Shown here piece after piece: positions 16,536-21,811 of a stretch of DNA of 21,811 nt. This DNA comes from Microcaldota archaeon (lineage in GTDB: Archaea > Micrarchaeota > Micrarchaeia > Micrarchaeales > Micrarchaeaceae): contig JAKAXF010000006.1 in assembly GCA_021816645.1 (NCBI GenBank), positions 1-21,811 on the forward strand, given 5' to 3'. Under the pieces are notes generated by a model. That model made no database searches, was not told the origin of the DNA, and saw only the letters and a program-made list of their open reading frames with translations. Position numbers and translations under genes: made by a program. Numbering within the stretch: the first letter of the stretch is position 1; every line of letters begins with the position of its first letter.

Positions 16536-16567
16536 TTCTTCAATGTGGATGGCTTGAATATGCATTA

Positions 16568-17788
16568 CTATATGACCGTGCCTATGCCGGCAAACTTGCC
16601 TCTTGAGTAGAGTACGAATCTGCCGAGTTCCCTTGTTTCATCGAATTTTTCAACAGGTATCTTCGATTCGAGAGAGATTATCACATCGGCCGCGTTGAGC
16701 GGCTCGACTGCTTTTCTGGTGCTCTCATCGCCCGTGGTGGTGTCTATATGCCTGTTCACTTTGATAGACTTTACGGGAAGATCTACACCGTTGAACTTTA
16801 TGCTTAGATCTTTTCCGAGCCTTTCGGTAAGTAATATGCGCGCTGTTATAGTGGATTTTGGTATGGGGCAGTACAGAAAACCGCAGATTATGCTGCCACG
16901 CACTTCGCCGCTTATCTTCTTATCAAGCTGTAGCGCCACTGGCTCTCCGGCTATGGCTTTCTTCACTCTCTTTCCGTTCACGATGATTCCCTTGACCTTT
17001 ATTCTTTCATTTTGTGGTATCGTGCAGATATCGTTCTCTCCTTCCCAAAGCGTTCCCCTTACCAGTTTTCCTACTATCATATCCTTCTTATCTTCTAGGA
17101 AACCCTGCAGTATTACGCGCACTGGACCGGAAGAATCGTTGCCCTTCTCCGCAGACATCGCGTAAAGAGTCTTTATCAGCGGTTCGCCCTTGTACCACTT
17201 CATGCTGCTGCATTTGCTAACTATACCTTCGCCCTTGTACGCCGAGATCGGTACGAATTTAACCGAGTTCTCTTCAAATCCTATCTTATTTATGAAGGGC
17301 AGCAGCCCTTCCTTCATATCCAAGAACCTCGCTTCGTTGTAGCGCACAGTGTCCATTTTGTTTACTGCTACAACAAGATTTCGTATTCCGAGCATCCTGG
17401 CTATGTAAAGGTGCCTTTTTGTCTGGTCCCTTATGCCTTCGTCCTTCTTGGCTGAAACCAGGAGCAGGGCCGTTGACGCGTAAGACGCTCCGCTTATCAT
17501 GTTCTTTATCAGCTCTTCGTGGCCCGGAACATCTATGAATGAAAACGCCACATCCCTATAGGGTATCTCTGCCCTGGTTATGTCTATAGTAAGCCCGCCG
17601 GTCCTCTCCTCGTGGAAGCTGTCCAGTATGAAAGCCGGCTCGAAGCTTTTGTGGAGTTTCTTGCTGTATAATCTCGCCTCTCTTATCCTCGCCTGAGTTA
17701 CCGAGTTGGTCAGCATCAGCATGCTGCCGATTAAGGTAGACTTGCCGTGGTCCTTGTGTCCGAGCAGAGTTATGTTCCTAACTATCAT
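16568..17788 (-). CDS. cysN: Sulfate adenylyltransferase subunit 1-like GTPase (CysN)
   Basis: This is a 406-aa translation-factor-type GTPase. Its neighbour CysD makes CysN, the regulatory GTPase of heteromeric ATP sulfurylase, the best call; an EF-1A paralogue is the alternative. G1 is GHKDHGKST (10-18), the G2 region is ERTGGLTIDI, G3 DVPGHE, G4 NKMD, and G5 PISAYKGEG. The C-terminal half has the two beta-barrel domains expected of CysN/EF-Tu (VRVILQGFLEDKKDMIVGKL; later CPIPKSTITARILLTERLGK). Differences from EF-1A are the short length and lack of the aminoacyl-tRNA-binding signatures. The frame can start at 17806, immediately after the cysD stop, or at 17788; the latter sits directly before the first strand and is preferred. 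It is the last gene of a three-gene unit. CysN would couple GTP hydrolysis to APS formation. Confidence 0.8.
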   Translation of the reverse strand: MIVRNITLLGHKDHGKSTLIGSMLMLTNSVTQARIREARLYSKKLHKSFEPAFILDSFHEERTGGLTIDITRAEIPYRDVAFSFIDVPGHEELIKNMISGASYASTALLLVSAKKDEGIRDQTKRHLYIARMLGIRNLVVAVNKMDTVRYNEARFLDMKEGLLPFINKIGFEENSVKFVPISAYKGEGIVSKCSSMKWYKGEPLIKTLYAMSAEKGNDSSGPVRVILQGFLEDKKDMIVGKLVRGTLWEGENDICTIPQNERIKVKGIIVNGKRVKKAIAGEPVALQLDKKISGEVRGSIICGFLYCPIPKSTITARILLTERLGKDLSIKFNGVDLPVKSIKVNRHIDTTTGDESTRKAVEPLNAADVIISLESKIPVEKFDETRELGRFVLYSRGKFAGIGTVI

Positions 17789-17806
17789 AAAAACCACTTC
17801 TTGCAT

Positions 17807-18592
17807 CTACATGTAACCCAGGGACCTCAGCCGCTGCATCACGTATTCGTTTTCTTTGTCCATGCTCCTGCCAGACCTCTCCTCTGTCTTCGTTACCTTG
17901 AGCTCTTTCACTATTTCTTTCACACTCTTTGCATCAGATTTGACTGGGACTGTGCAGTGCGTGCATCCAAGGCTCCTGTACCTGAATCCGTTTCTTGAGA
18001 AATACAGCGGGTTTACTGGCACTTTCTCCTGCTGTATATAGCGCCATACATCTATCTCGTTCCAGTCAAGCAGCGGGTGTATTCTTACGTGCCCCTTCGT
18101 AGCCTTGGAAGCGTAATCATCCCACAGTTCAGCGGGCTGGTTCTTGTAGTCCCACCTGAACTTCTCGTCGCGCGGAGACATGTACCTCTCCTTGCTCCTT
18201 ATCCCGTGCTCGTCCCTCCTTATTGAGACTATCAGGGCATCAAAGTTATACTCCTTCATGACCTTCTTCAACGCCTCGGGTTTGTTTCTGCCGCAGCACG
18301 CAGAGCCTATAGGGTCGGGCTTTATTTCGCTGTAGGCTACTATGAGGTTCATGTTCCACTTCTTTGAGAGGTACTCCCTGAATGCGTACGTTTCCGGAAA
18401 ATCTATCCTGTTGTCTATGTGGATTACCGGAAAAGGTATCTTGCCCAGGAATGCTTTCCTTGCCAGGGCAAGCATAGTGGTTGAATCCTTGCCCATGGAC
18501 CAAAGCGCCGCCACGTTGTTGAACTTTTGCTTGGCCTCCCTGAGTATGTATATGCTCTTCTCTTCAAGCGTCTTGAGGTTTTGTTCTATCAT
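17807..18592 (-). CDS. cysD: Sulfate adenylyltransferase subunit 2-like PP-loop protein (CysD)
   Basis: This 261-aa adenylating subunit of heteromeric ATP sulfurylase, in the PAPS-reductase/CysD group, forms APS from sulfate and ATP. The PP-loop is SMGKDST (32-38), a variant of the usual SGGKDS. Family segments follow: ALARKAFLGKIPFPVIHID, IVSIRRDEHGIRSKERYMSP, HVRIHPLLDWNEIDVWRYI, RSLGCTHCTVPVKSDAKSV and ERSGRSMD near the end. The DTGWKF-type stretch of classical CysD is DNRIDFPETYAFR here. The variants are closer in look to CysD paralogues of surface-glycan sulfation clusters than to the assimilatory enzyme, an impression from memory. ATG at 18592 overlaps the stop of the upstream 100-aa gene as ATGA with AAGGAG eight bases ahead; a GTG at 18601 is less likely. 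cysN follows with no gap. Confidence 0.85.
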   Translation of the reverse strand: MIEQNLKTLEEKSIYILREAKQKFNNVAALWSMGKDSTTMLALARKAFLGKIPFPVIHIDNRIDFPETYAFREYLSKKWNMNLIVAYSEIKPDPIGSACCGRNKPEALKKVMKEYNFDALIVSIRRDEHGIRSKERYMSPRDEKFRWDYKNQPAELWDDYASKATKGHVRIHPLLDWNEIDVWRYIQQEKVPVNPLYFSRNGFRYRSLGCTHCTVPVKSDAKSVKEIVKELKVTKTEERSGRSMDKENEYVMQRLRSLGYM

Positions 18593-18891
18593 GCTATCCA
18601 CTCCTTGTAGTCCCTGTTGGTGTTGAGCAGGCCTTCGAGATATATGGTTGCCCCCTGCATCTTTCCGCCGACTTTCATGCTCGCCGGTATCCTAAACATA
18701 GGCGCGTACTTGGAATCGTACACCATCACGTAAGCGCTGCTCAGGTCAGAAAGCTTCTTCAGTTTCTTTGGGTAGAAGACCTTGTAGTACTTGGCTTTGC
18801 TCTTGAGCATTTCTTTGTGAAATTTTTCCCAGTGCGCCGCGTCGGGGTGCTTCTTTAGCTCCTCTGCTACCACGAATATTTTATCGGTCAT
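18589..18891 (-). CDS. Unrecognised 100-aa basic protein, first gene of the cysD-cysN unit
   Basis: The family is not recognised. The 100-aa product is Lys-rich, contains no Cys, no signal peptide and no membrane segment. It has an N-terminal mixed segment (KIFVVAEELKKHPDAAHWEK), a basic middle (KSKAKYYKVFYPKKLKKLS), then strand-like stretches (SAYVMVYDSKYAPMFRIPAS and QGATIYLEGLLN). It ends in TGA within the ATGA overlap with cysD, so the two are almost certainly translated from one message in tight coupling. A TATA-like element about 23 bases upstream of the ATG (18909-18917) predicts a leaderless transcript. Linkage suggests a role with the sulfurylase (substrate delivery, assembly or regulation), but nothing in the sequence shows which. 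Stable ORF with normal codon use; confident as a gene. Confidence 0.75.
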   Translation of the reverse strand: MTDKIFVVAEELKKHPDAAHWEKFHKEMLKSKAKYYKVFYPKKLKKLSDLSSAYVMVYDSKYAPMFRIPASMKVGGKMQGATIYLEGLLNTNRDYKEWIA

Positions 18892-18900
18892 GCAACCAGA

Positions 18901-18935
18901 TATTAATTATGTATAATTAGATTTAAAAACCTTTA
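18901..18935. promoter_or_regulatory. Divergent promoters, cysDN unit / ribbon-helix-helix unit
   Basis: The AT-rich gap has ATTATACAT on the minus strand (about 18909-18917, roughly 23 bases from the ATG at 18891). On the plus strand ATTTAAAAAC (18921-18930) lies about 26 bases from a start of transcription near 18952. The two promoters are adjacent, so the DNA-binding ribbon-helix-helix protein encoded on the plus side could affect both units. The latter is inference. Confidence 0.45.
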
Positions 18936-18956
18936 TGTTGCATAGTAATTGAGAGG

Positions 18957-19193
18957 GTGTTTATTTTGAAAGTAAAAAGAAACAAGAAGCAGGAGTTCAC
19001 CTCGGTATCTATACCGACGAGGCTTTTCAAGAAGGTAGAGGATCACATAAGCGGGACGGGCTTCCCTTCCGTATCGGGCTACGTGGCGTTCATACTGCGC
19101 CTGGTGCTGAGCGAGAACATCAGGGAGGAGAAGACCAAGCTTGATTACGAAGCGGGTTTGATAAAGAAGAAGCTTGAGGCGCTCGGATACTGA
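18957..19193 (+). CDS. Ribbon-helix-helix (CopG/Arc-like) DNA-binding protein
   Basis: The 78-aa protein is a probable dimeric transcription factor. Residues about 14-50 fit the ribbon-helix-helix pattern: strand TSVSIPTRLFKKV, helix EDHISGTG, the turn FPSVSGYVAFILRLVL, and then a charged helical tail (REEKTKLDYEAGLIKKKLEAL) likely used for dimer or effector contact. The GTG at 18957 gives the full frame, but GAGAGGG at 18951-18957 is spaced better for a TTG start at 18966, removing three residues. Both fit a very short leader behind the TATA-like element at 18921-18930. The next gene starts about 20 bases after the stop, so these two probably form an operon. It is divergent from the cysD-cysN unit, and autoregulation over the shared gap is plausible. 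Confidence 0.72.
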   Translation: MFILKVKRNKKQEFTSVSIPTRLFKKVEDHISGTGFPSVSGYVAFILRLVLSENIREEKTKLDYEAGLIKKKLEALGY

Positions 19194-19214
19194 GCGCCTA
19201 TGGCGGTGGTGAAT

Positions 19215-19592
19215 ATGGCGAGAAAGAAAACAGATCTTGACGATGCTATGAACTCCATAAACGAGTTGGAGGAGAGGGAATCCAGGGAGAAAGCGGTAGA
19301 TGGCGCCGTTTCAGATACTGTAGAGAGCAGCGGCTACACAAACAAAACCGAGATAGGCAGAGTGGAGCAGTATTTCAGCAAGATAGGCGTAGCAGCGGTG
19401 AGGCTTAAATCGCATCTAAGCGTCGGAGACTTGATAGAGATAGGCAGCGAAGAGGAGCACGTGAGGCAGAGGGTATCGAGCATGCAGATAGACAGGAGGG
19501 ATGTAGAGGAAGCGTTCGAGGGCGACGACGTGGGCATAAAGATGAAGCATCCCGTGGCCGTTGGCGAAAGCGTTTTTAGGGTAGAAGTATAA
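19215..19592 (+). CDS. Stand-alone EF-Tu-domain-II-like beta-barrel protein
   Basis: This 125-aa protein has no GTPase domain. After a charged N-terminus of about 40 residues (KTDLDDAMNSINELEERES), residues 45-125 form a translation-factor domain-II-like barrel: EIGRVEQYFSKIGVAAVRL, then VGDLIEIGSEEEHVRQRVSS, MQIDRRDVEEAFEGDDVGIK and HPVAVGESVFRVEV. This is the pattern of archaeal proteins annotated as 'translation elongation factor-like', also found as a C-terminal domain in other proteins. Probable RNA or ribosome-related binding; no enzymatic residues. The frame opens at ATG 19200, but GGTGGTGA four bases ahead of the ATG at 19215 supports the internal start. It follows the ribbon-helix-helix gene in the same unit and is convergent with the peroxiredoxin gene. 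Function of the family is not established to my knowledge. Confidence 0.75.
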   Translation: MARKKTDLDDAMNSINELEERESREKAVDGAVSDTVESSGYTNKTEIGRVEQYFSKIGVAAVRLKSHLSVGDLIEIGSEEEHVRQRVSSMQIDRRDVEEAFEGDDVGIKMKHPVAVGESVFRVEV

Positions 19593-19628
19593 GGTTGGCT
19601 TTGGATTCGCACAAAGAGATGCGCTATA

Positions 19629-20087
19629 TTATCTCGCGCCAGCCTCCAGGAATTCTACTATCTCTTTCGCGTGGCCCCTGGGGTTTACCTTGCTGTATAT
19701 TTTTGCTATCTTTCCGTTTTTGTCTATCACGTAAGTGTTTCTCAAAGTGCCCATTCCGAAAATGCCCCTATCGCCGTAAGCCCCGTACGCCTTTATCACC
19801 TTGCTTTCTGGGTCAGAGAGCAGCAGGAATGAGAGATTGTATTTGTCCCTGAACTTGCCGTGCGACTCAAGTCCGTCCTTGCTCACTCCTACAACCTTGG
19901 CACCGAGTTGTTCTATCTTCTCCAGGTTATTGTTGAAATCGTTTGCTTCTATCGTGCATCCCGGTGTATTATCCTTAGGGTAAAAATACAGGATAAGGTA
20001 CTTTCCCTTGAATTCTGAAAGAGAATGCGATTTTCCATCAGAGCCTACTAAGCTGAAATCCGGCGCGACGCTTTTTTCTTCTACCAT
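19629..20087 (-). CDS. bcp: Peroxiredoxin, Bcp/PrxQ type
   Basis: This 152-aa cytosolic thiol peroxidase reduces hydrogen peroxide and organic peroxides. The catalytic motif is FYPKDNTPGCTIEANDF with the peroxidatic Cys near residue 45 and the conserved Pro and Thr in place; FGMGTLRNTYVIDKNGKI and KVNPRGHAKEI complete the thioredoxin-like fold. The common resolving Cys of PrxQ, five residues after the peroxidatic one (TPGCTxEACxF), is Asn here, and no second Cys is present. It would therefore act as a 1-Cys enzyme or use an external thiol. The frame runs to a GTG at 20096, but GGTGGT with suitable spacing precedes the ATG at 20087. It follows rfcS on the same strand after 46 bases, so co-transcription is possible. 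Family assignment is secure; the reductant is unknown. Confidence 0.9.
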   Translation of the reverse strand: MVEEKSVAPDFSLVGSDGKSHSLSEFKGKYLILYFYPKDNTPGCTIEANDFNNNLEKIEQLGAKVVGVSKDGLESHGKFRDKYNLSFLLLSDPESKVIKAYGAYGDRGIFGMGTLRNTYVIDKNGKIAKIYSKVNPRGHAKEIVEFLEAGAR

Positions 20088-20133
20088 TTTTACCACCCAC
20101 TACACGAGCTTTTTCATCGTGACTGGACTGGAC

Positions 20134-21087
20134 CTACTTGGCGCCCTTTGACTCGAGGGCTATATCGGCCAAGAATGCCTCCATCTGTATTCTTTCATTA
20201 GCACCTTCTACTATCCTAAAATTAGCCTCCCCTATCATTTTTATTACTTTCAGTTTCATTTGTTCAGGTATGTTCATGTTTTGCACTTCGCGGTAGCACT
20301 GCGTGAGTATGTCCTCGGCTCCCATGCCGTGATTTACCATCAGGCCGTTAAGTTCGCTTCTGGCTTCCTCGAATGAGCCGCTGGTAGCGAGCTTGAGCAT
20401 CGTGGCGATCTCTCTCGGCCTCGCTCGTGCGGCTATGTCGTATATGCTTGATTCGGTGATCCTGTCGTGCTGCAGGGCAGCGCTCTGTAGAGTATTCGCC
20501 AGCTTCCTTAGGTCGCCCTCGCTTACGTATATGAGCGCTTCGACCGCCTTGTCATCAATCTTCAGCCCTTCGCCCTTGGCTATCCTGTCTATGTAGTCCT
20601 TCACATCCTGGTCGCTCAGAGGCTTGAACCTGAACACCACGCACCTGCTCTGTATCGGGTCTATTATCTTGTTCGCGTAGTTGGCGCTCAGTATGAAGCG
20701 GGTCTCCTTTGAATATTTTTCCATCGTCCTTCTCAACGCGTGCTGCGCGTCAGCCGTTAGCGCATCGGCTTCGTCAAGGAATATTATTTTGATGGGCACG
20801 TCGGCGATGGCTATGGTCTTTGCGAACTCCTTGATCTCACCCCTTATCACGTCTATGCCCCTCGCGTCGCTGGCGTTCACCTCCTTGAGCACGCCCTCTA
20901 CTTTCCCCTTGTAGAGATCGTTCGCGAGCGCTATCGCGCACGTGGTCTTGCCTATGCCGGCGCTGCCTGCGAATATCATGTTGGGGAAGTTGCCGCGCTC
21001 GACAAACGCCCTAAGCCTTTTTACTATTATCGTCTGACCAATGACTTCGGAGAGCGTTTTGGGTCGATATTTTTCGGTCCACGGCAT
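20134..21087 (-). CDS. rfcS: Replication factor C small subunit
   Basis: This 317-aa AAA+ subunit of the clamp loader opens the PCNA ring on primed DNA for the polymerase. It begins with the RFC-box opening PWTEKYRPKTLSEVIGQ. Walker A is GSAGIGKTT (41-49), Walker B FLDEAD (103-108), sensor 1 SANY, and the trans-acting arginine motif SRC (147-149). The C-terminal helical collar is complete. No intein or duplication. The frame reaches a TTG at 21102 with an upstream stop; the ATG at 21087 before the family's normal first residues is preferred. It is divergent from tRNA-Pro, sharing an AT-rich promoter gap, and upstream of the peroxiredoxin gene. Together with polB it supplies two parts of the replication machinery, and the large subunit RfcL is not in the window. 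Confidence 0.95.
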   Translation of the reverse strand: MPWTEKYRPKTLSEVIGQTIIVKRLRAFVERGNFPNMIFAGSAGIGKTTCAIALANDLYKGKVEGVLKEVNASDARGIDVIRGEIKEFAKTIAIADVPIKIIFLDEADALTADAQHALRRTMEKYSKETRFILSANYANKIIDPIQSRCVVFRFKPLSDQDVKDYIDRIAKGEGLKIDDKAVEALIYVSEGDLRKLANTLQSAALQHDRITESSIYDIAARARPREIATMLKLATSGSFEEARSELNGLMVNHGMGAEDILTQCYREVQNMNIPEQMKLKVIKMIGEANFRIVEGANERIQMEAFLADIALESKGAK

Positions 21088-21149
21088 GTCAAGTGTTTGC
21101 AAGCAACCACGCTAGAGCATCAGTACAACTAGTTCCTCCGATTGATTAA

Positions 21150-21172
21150 AACTGTAAATATATTTATTAGTT
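21150..21172. promoter_or_regulatory. AT-rich divergent promoter, rfcS / tRNA-Pro
   Basis: TGTAAATATATTTATTAG contains a near-palindromic TATA core (AAATATATTT) centred around 21160. It predicts starts near 21186 for the tRNA (gene from 21195) and near 21134 for rfcS (leader about 47 bases). One element may serve both directions. Confidence 0.5.
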
Positions 21173-21194
21173 TACCTGTAAGTAGATAGCACAC

Positions 21195-21267
21195 GGGGAG
21201 CTACGCTAACCTGGCAGACTGTAAGCCTTGGGCGCTTACGATCGGAGTTCAAATCTCCGGCTCCCCA
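21195..21267 (+). tRNA. tRNA-Pro, anticodon TGG
   Basis: A 73-base cloverleaf. Acceptor GGGGAGC pairs fully with GCTCCCC, discriminator A73; CCA is not encoded. The anticodon arm TAAGC-CTTGGGC-GCTTA places anticodon TGG at 21229-21231, followed by G37 as usual for Pro. The T arm CGGAG-TTCAAAT-CTCCG is perfect. The D loop AACCTGGCA has G18-G19 and the A14/A21 positions, but the D stem (CGCT against GACT) has only one Watson-Crick pair and one wobble. No intron. A run of seven T follows at 21269-21275 and a TATA-like element precedes. Tyr (GTA) was considered and rejected because its anticodon stem would not pair. Confidence 0.88.
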
Positions 21268-21268
21268 C

Positions 21269-21275
21269 TTTTTTT
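21269..21275 (+). terminator. T-run terminator of tRNA-Pro
   Basis: Seven consecutive T begin two bases after the discriminator base, the usual archaeal signal for ending a tRNA transcript. No hairpin beyond the tRNA itself. Confidence 0.5.
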
Positions 21276-21330
21276 AGCACCGTCAGAAAAATATAAATAT
21301 ATAATAACGTCCAGTAGTAGCTGGTGCCTC

Positions 21331-21340
21331 ATATAAATTA
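21331..21340 (+). promoter_or_regulatory. TATA-like element of the orphan ORF
   Basis: ATATAAATTA is centred near 21335, about 26 bases before a predicted start at about 21361, with a leader of about 12 bases to the ATG at 21373. A second, longer A/T stretch (about 21290-21306) lies further upstream and is an alternative. Confidence 0.4.
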
Positions 21341-21372
21341 AGATGTAGGAACGATCAAATGGTTGATATGGT

Positions 21373-21726
21373 ATGGGTATTACGATTGCAAGGACTCAGG
21401 AAATATCCGTGTTGCTGAATCGGCACACGTTGCAAAGGCTTAACGAACGCTTGTTTCATGACAATAAGTTTGAGGAATTCAGCGTAAAGCTGAACGGCAT
21501 CGGCAAAGGCGTACTCACAAAAAAGGAAGATGAAACAGACACCTACTACCTCACGCTCTACAGTTTGCCGCCCAATTTCATCTTTATCATTAGAAAATCC
21601 GGCTATGGAGCGAACAAAGAACGTAATAATACCTACATTGCCTCTACCGTAGAATGGGTTTTCAGGCCGGTTAGCAGTGGCAGGGAGGTAAACGCGCACT
21701 TCATGTCTGAGGGATCAGCGGAATGA
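21373..21726 (+). CDS. Unrecognised 117-aa protein next to tRNA-Pro
   Basis: The family is not recognised. The product has no signal peptide and no membrane helix. It seems mixed alpha/beta: LNRHTLQRLNERLF, FEEFSVKLNGIGKGVLTKKE, YYLTLYSLPPNFIFIIRKSG, then NNTYIASTVEWVFRPVSSG. The closing tail is acidic. Codon use differs from neighbouring genes: of eight Ile codons only one is ATA, three of eight Arg codons are CGN, and TTG is frequent for Leu, while the rest of the window favours ATA and AGG/AGA. It lies 106 bases downstream of tRNA-Pro, a place where integrated DNA often settles, and has its own TATA-like element. No repeat of the tRNA 3' end was seen up to the window edge. A recently acquired gene is possible; a real gene is likely, function unknown. 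Confidence 0.6.
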   Translation: MGITIARTQEISVLLNRHTLQRLNERLFHDNKFEEFSVKLNGIGKGVLTKKEDETDTYYLTLYSLPPNFIFIIRKSGYGANKERNNTYIASTVEWVFRPVSSGREVNAHFMSEGSAE

Positions 21727-21737
21727 CGGGCCAGCGC

Positions 21738-21811
21738 TCATCTTTTCTTCTTTCTTACCAGGAAGTTCCCGATTACCATGGTCTTCGCTCCCGTATTCGC
21801 TAGCGTCCATA
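21738..21811 (-). CDS. Possible 3' end of a gene entering from the right edge
   Basis: An open frame of 24 codons reaches from the window edge to a TGA at 21738-21740, ending in ANTGAKTMVIGNFLVRKKKR. The basic tail is typical of archaeal protein ends, and the position (convergent with the orphan ORF, 11 bases apart) is reasonable for a gene end. Another minus-strand frame (ATG at 21810) runs into the orphan ORF and is less likely. Too short to name. Confidence 0.4.
   Translation of the reverse strand, partial: WTLANTGAKTMVIGNFLVRKKKR

Noticed and set aside
21195..21267. Reading the tRNA as tRNA-Tyr (GTA in CTGTAAG)
   Set aside because: The bases on either side of that loop do not pair, whereas the TAAGC/GCTTA stem with anticodon TGG is perfect.
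21278..21328. GCACC and GGTGC inverted repeat downstream of tRNA-Pro
   Set aside because: Five base pairs around a loop of about 40 A/T-rich bases; too weak to call a terminator or RNA gene. No C/D-box motifs were found in this gap.

Overview
The window reads as a chromosome segment of an archaeon, most likely a small-genome DPANN-type lineage such as Micrarchaeota (lineage inferred from overall look, not from a search). The evidence is an archaeal information-processing set: family B DNA polymerase, clamp-loader small subunit RfcS, type II methionine aminopeptidase, archaeal LeuRS and AsnRS, a Sec61-beta-type translocon subunit, class II ribonucleotide reductase and a TGS-domain GTPase. TATA-like elements sit about 25 bases ahead of many starts with little or no leader, Arg codons are mostly AGG/AGA, Ile codons are mostly ATA, and the tRNA lacks an encoded CCA. 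The region is gene-dense. No intergenic gap exceeds about 190 bases, and no insertion sequence, CRISPR array, intein or rRNA was seen.

Layout. 1-627 (-): 5' part of an NAD(P)HX-epimerase-like gene, running off the left edge. 662-1540 (+): AbrB-like plus winged-helix regulator. 1568-1726 (-): 52-aa Sec61-beta. 1825-2382 (+): four-helix membrane protein. 2416-5042 (-): Obg/YchF-type TGS GTPase, preceded upstream by an APC-family permease. 5164-12701 (+): leuS, HAD phosphatase, a SecB-like small protein, polB, map. 12719-18891 (-), in transcription order: an unknown 100-aa protein, cysD, cysN, asnS, nrdJ. 18957-19592 (+): ribbon-helix-helix protein and a stand-alone EF-Tu-domain-II-like protein. 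19629-21087 (-): rfcS then a Bcp-type peroxiredoxin. 21195-21267 (+): tRNA-Pro(TGG). 21373-21726 (+): an orphan ORF with codon use unlike its neighbours. 21738-21811 (-): possible 3' end of a gene entering from the right.

Most genes are housekeeping: translation (LeuRS, AsnRS, tRNA-Pro, Map), replication and DNA precursors (PolB, RfcS, NrdJ) and protein export (Sec61-beta, possibly the SecB-like protein). The most unusual parts are: the ATP-sulfurylase pair CysD/CysN, translationally coupled to an unrecognised 100-aa protein and without visible downstream sulfate genes; an archaeal SecB-like candidate; an epimerase homologue whose family glycine/asparagine signature is lost; a tRNA-Pro with a poorly paired D stem; and the orphan ORF next to that tRNA.
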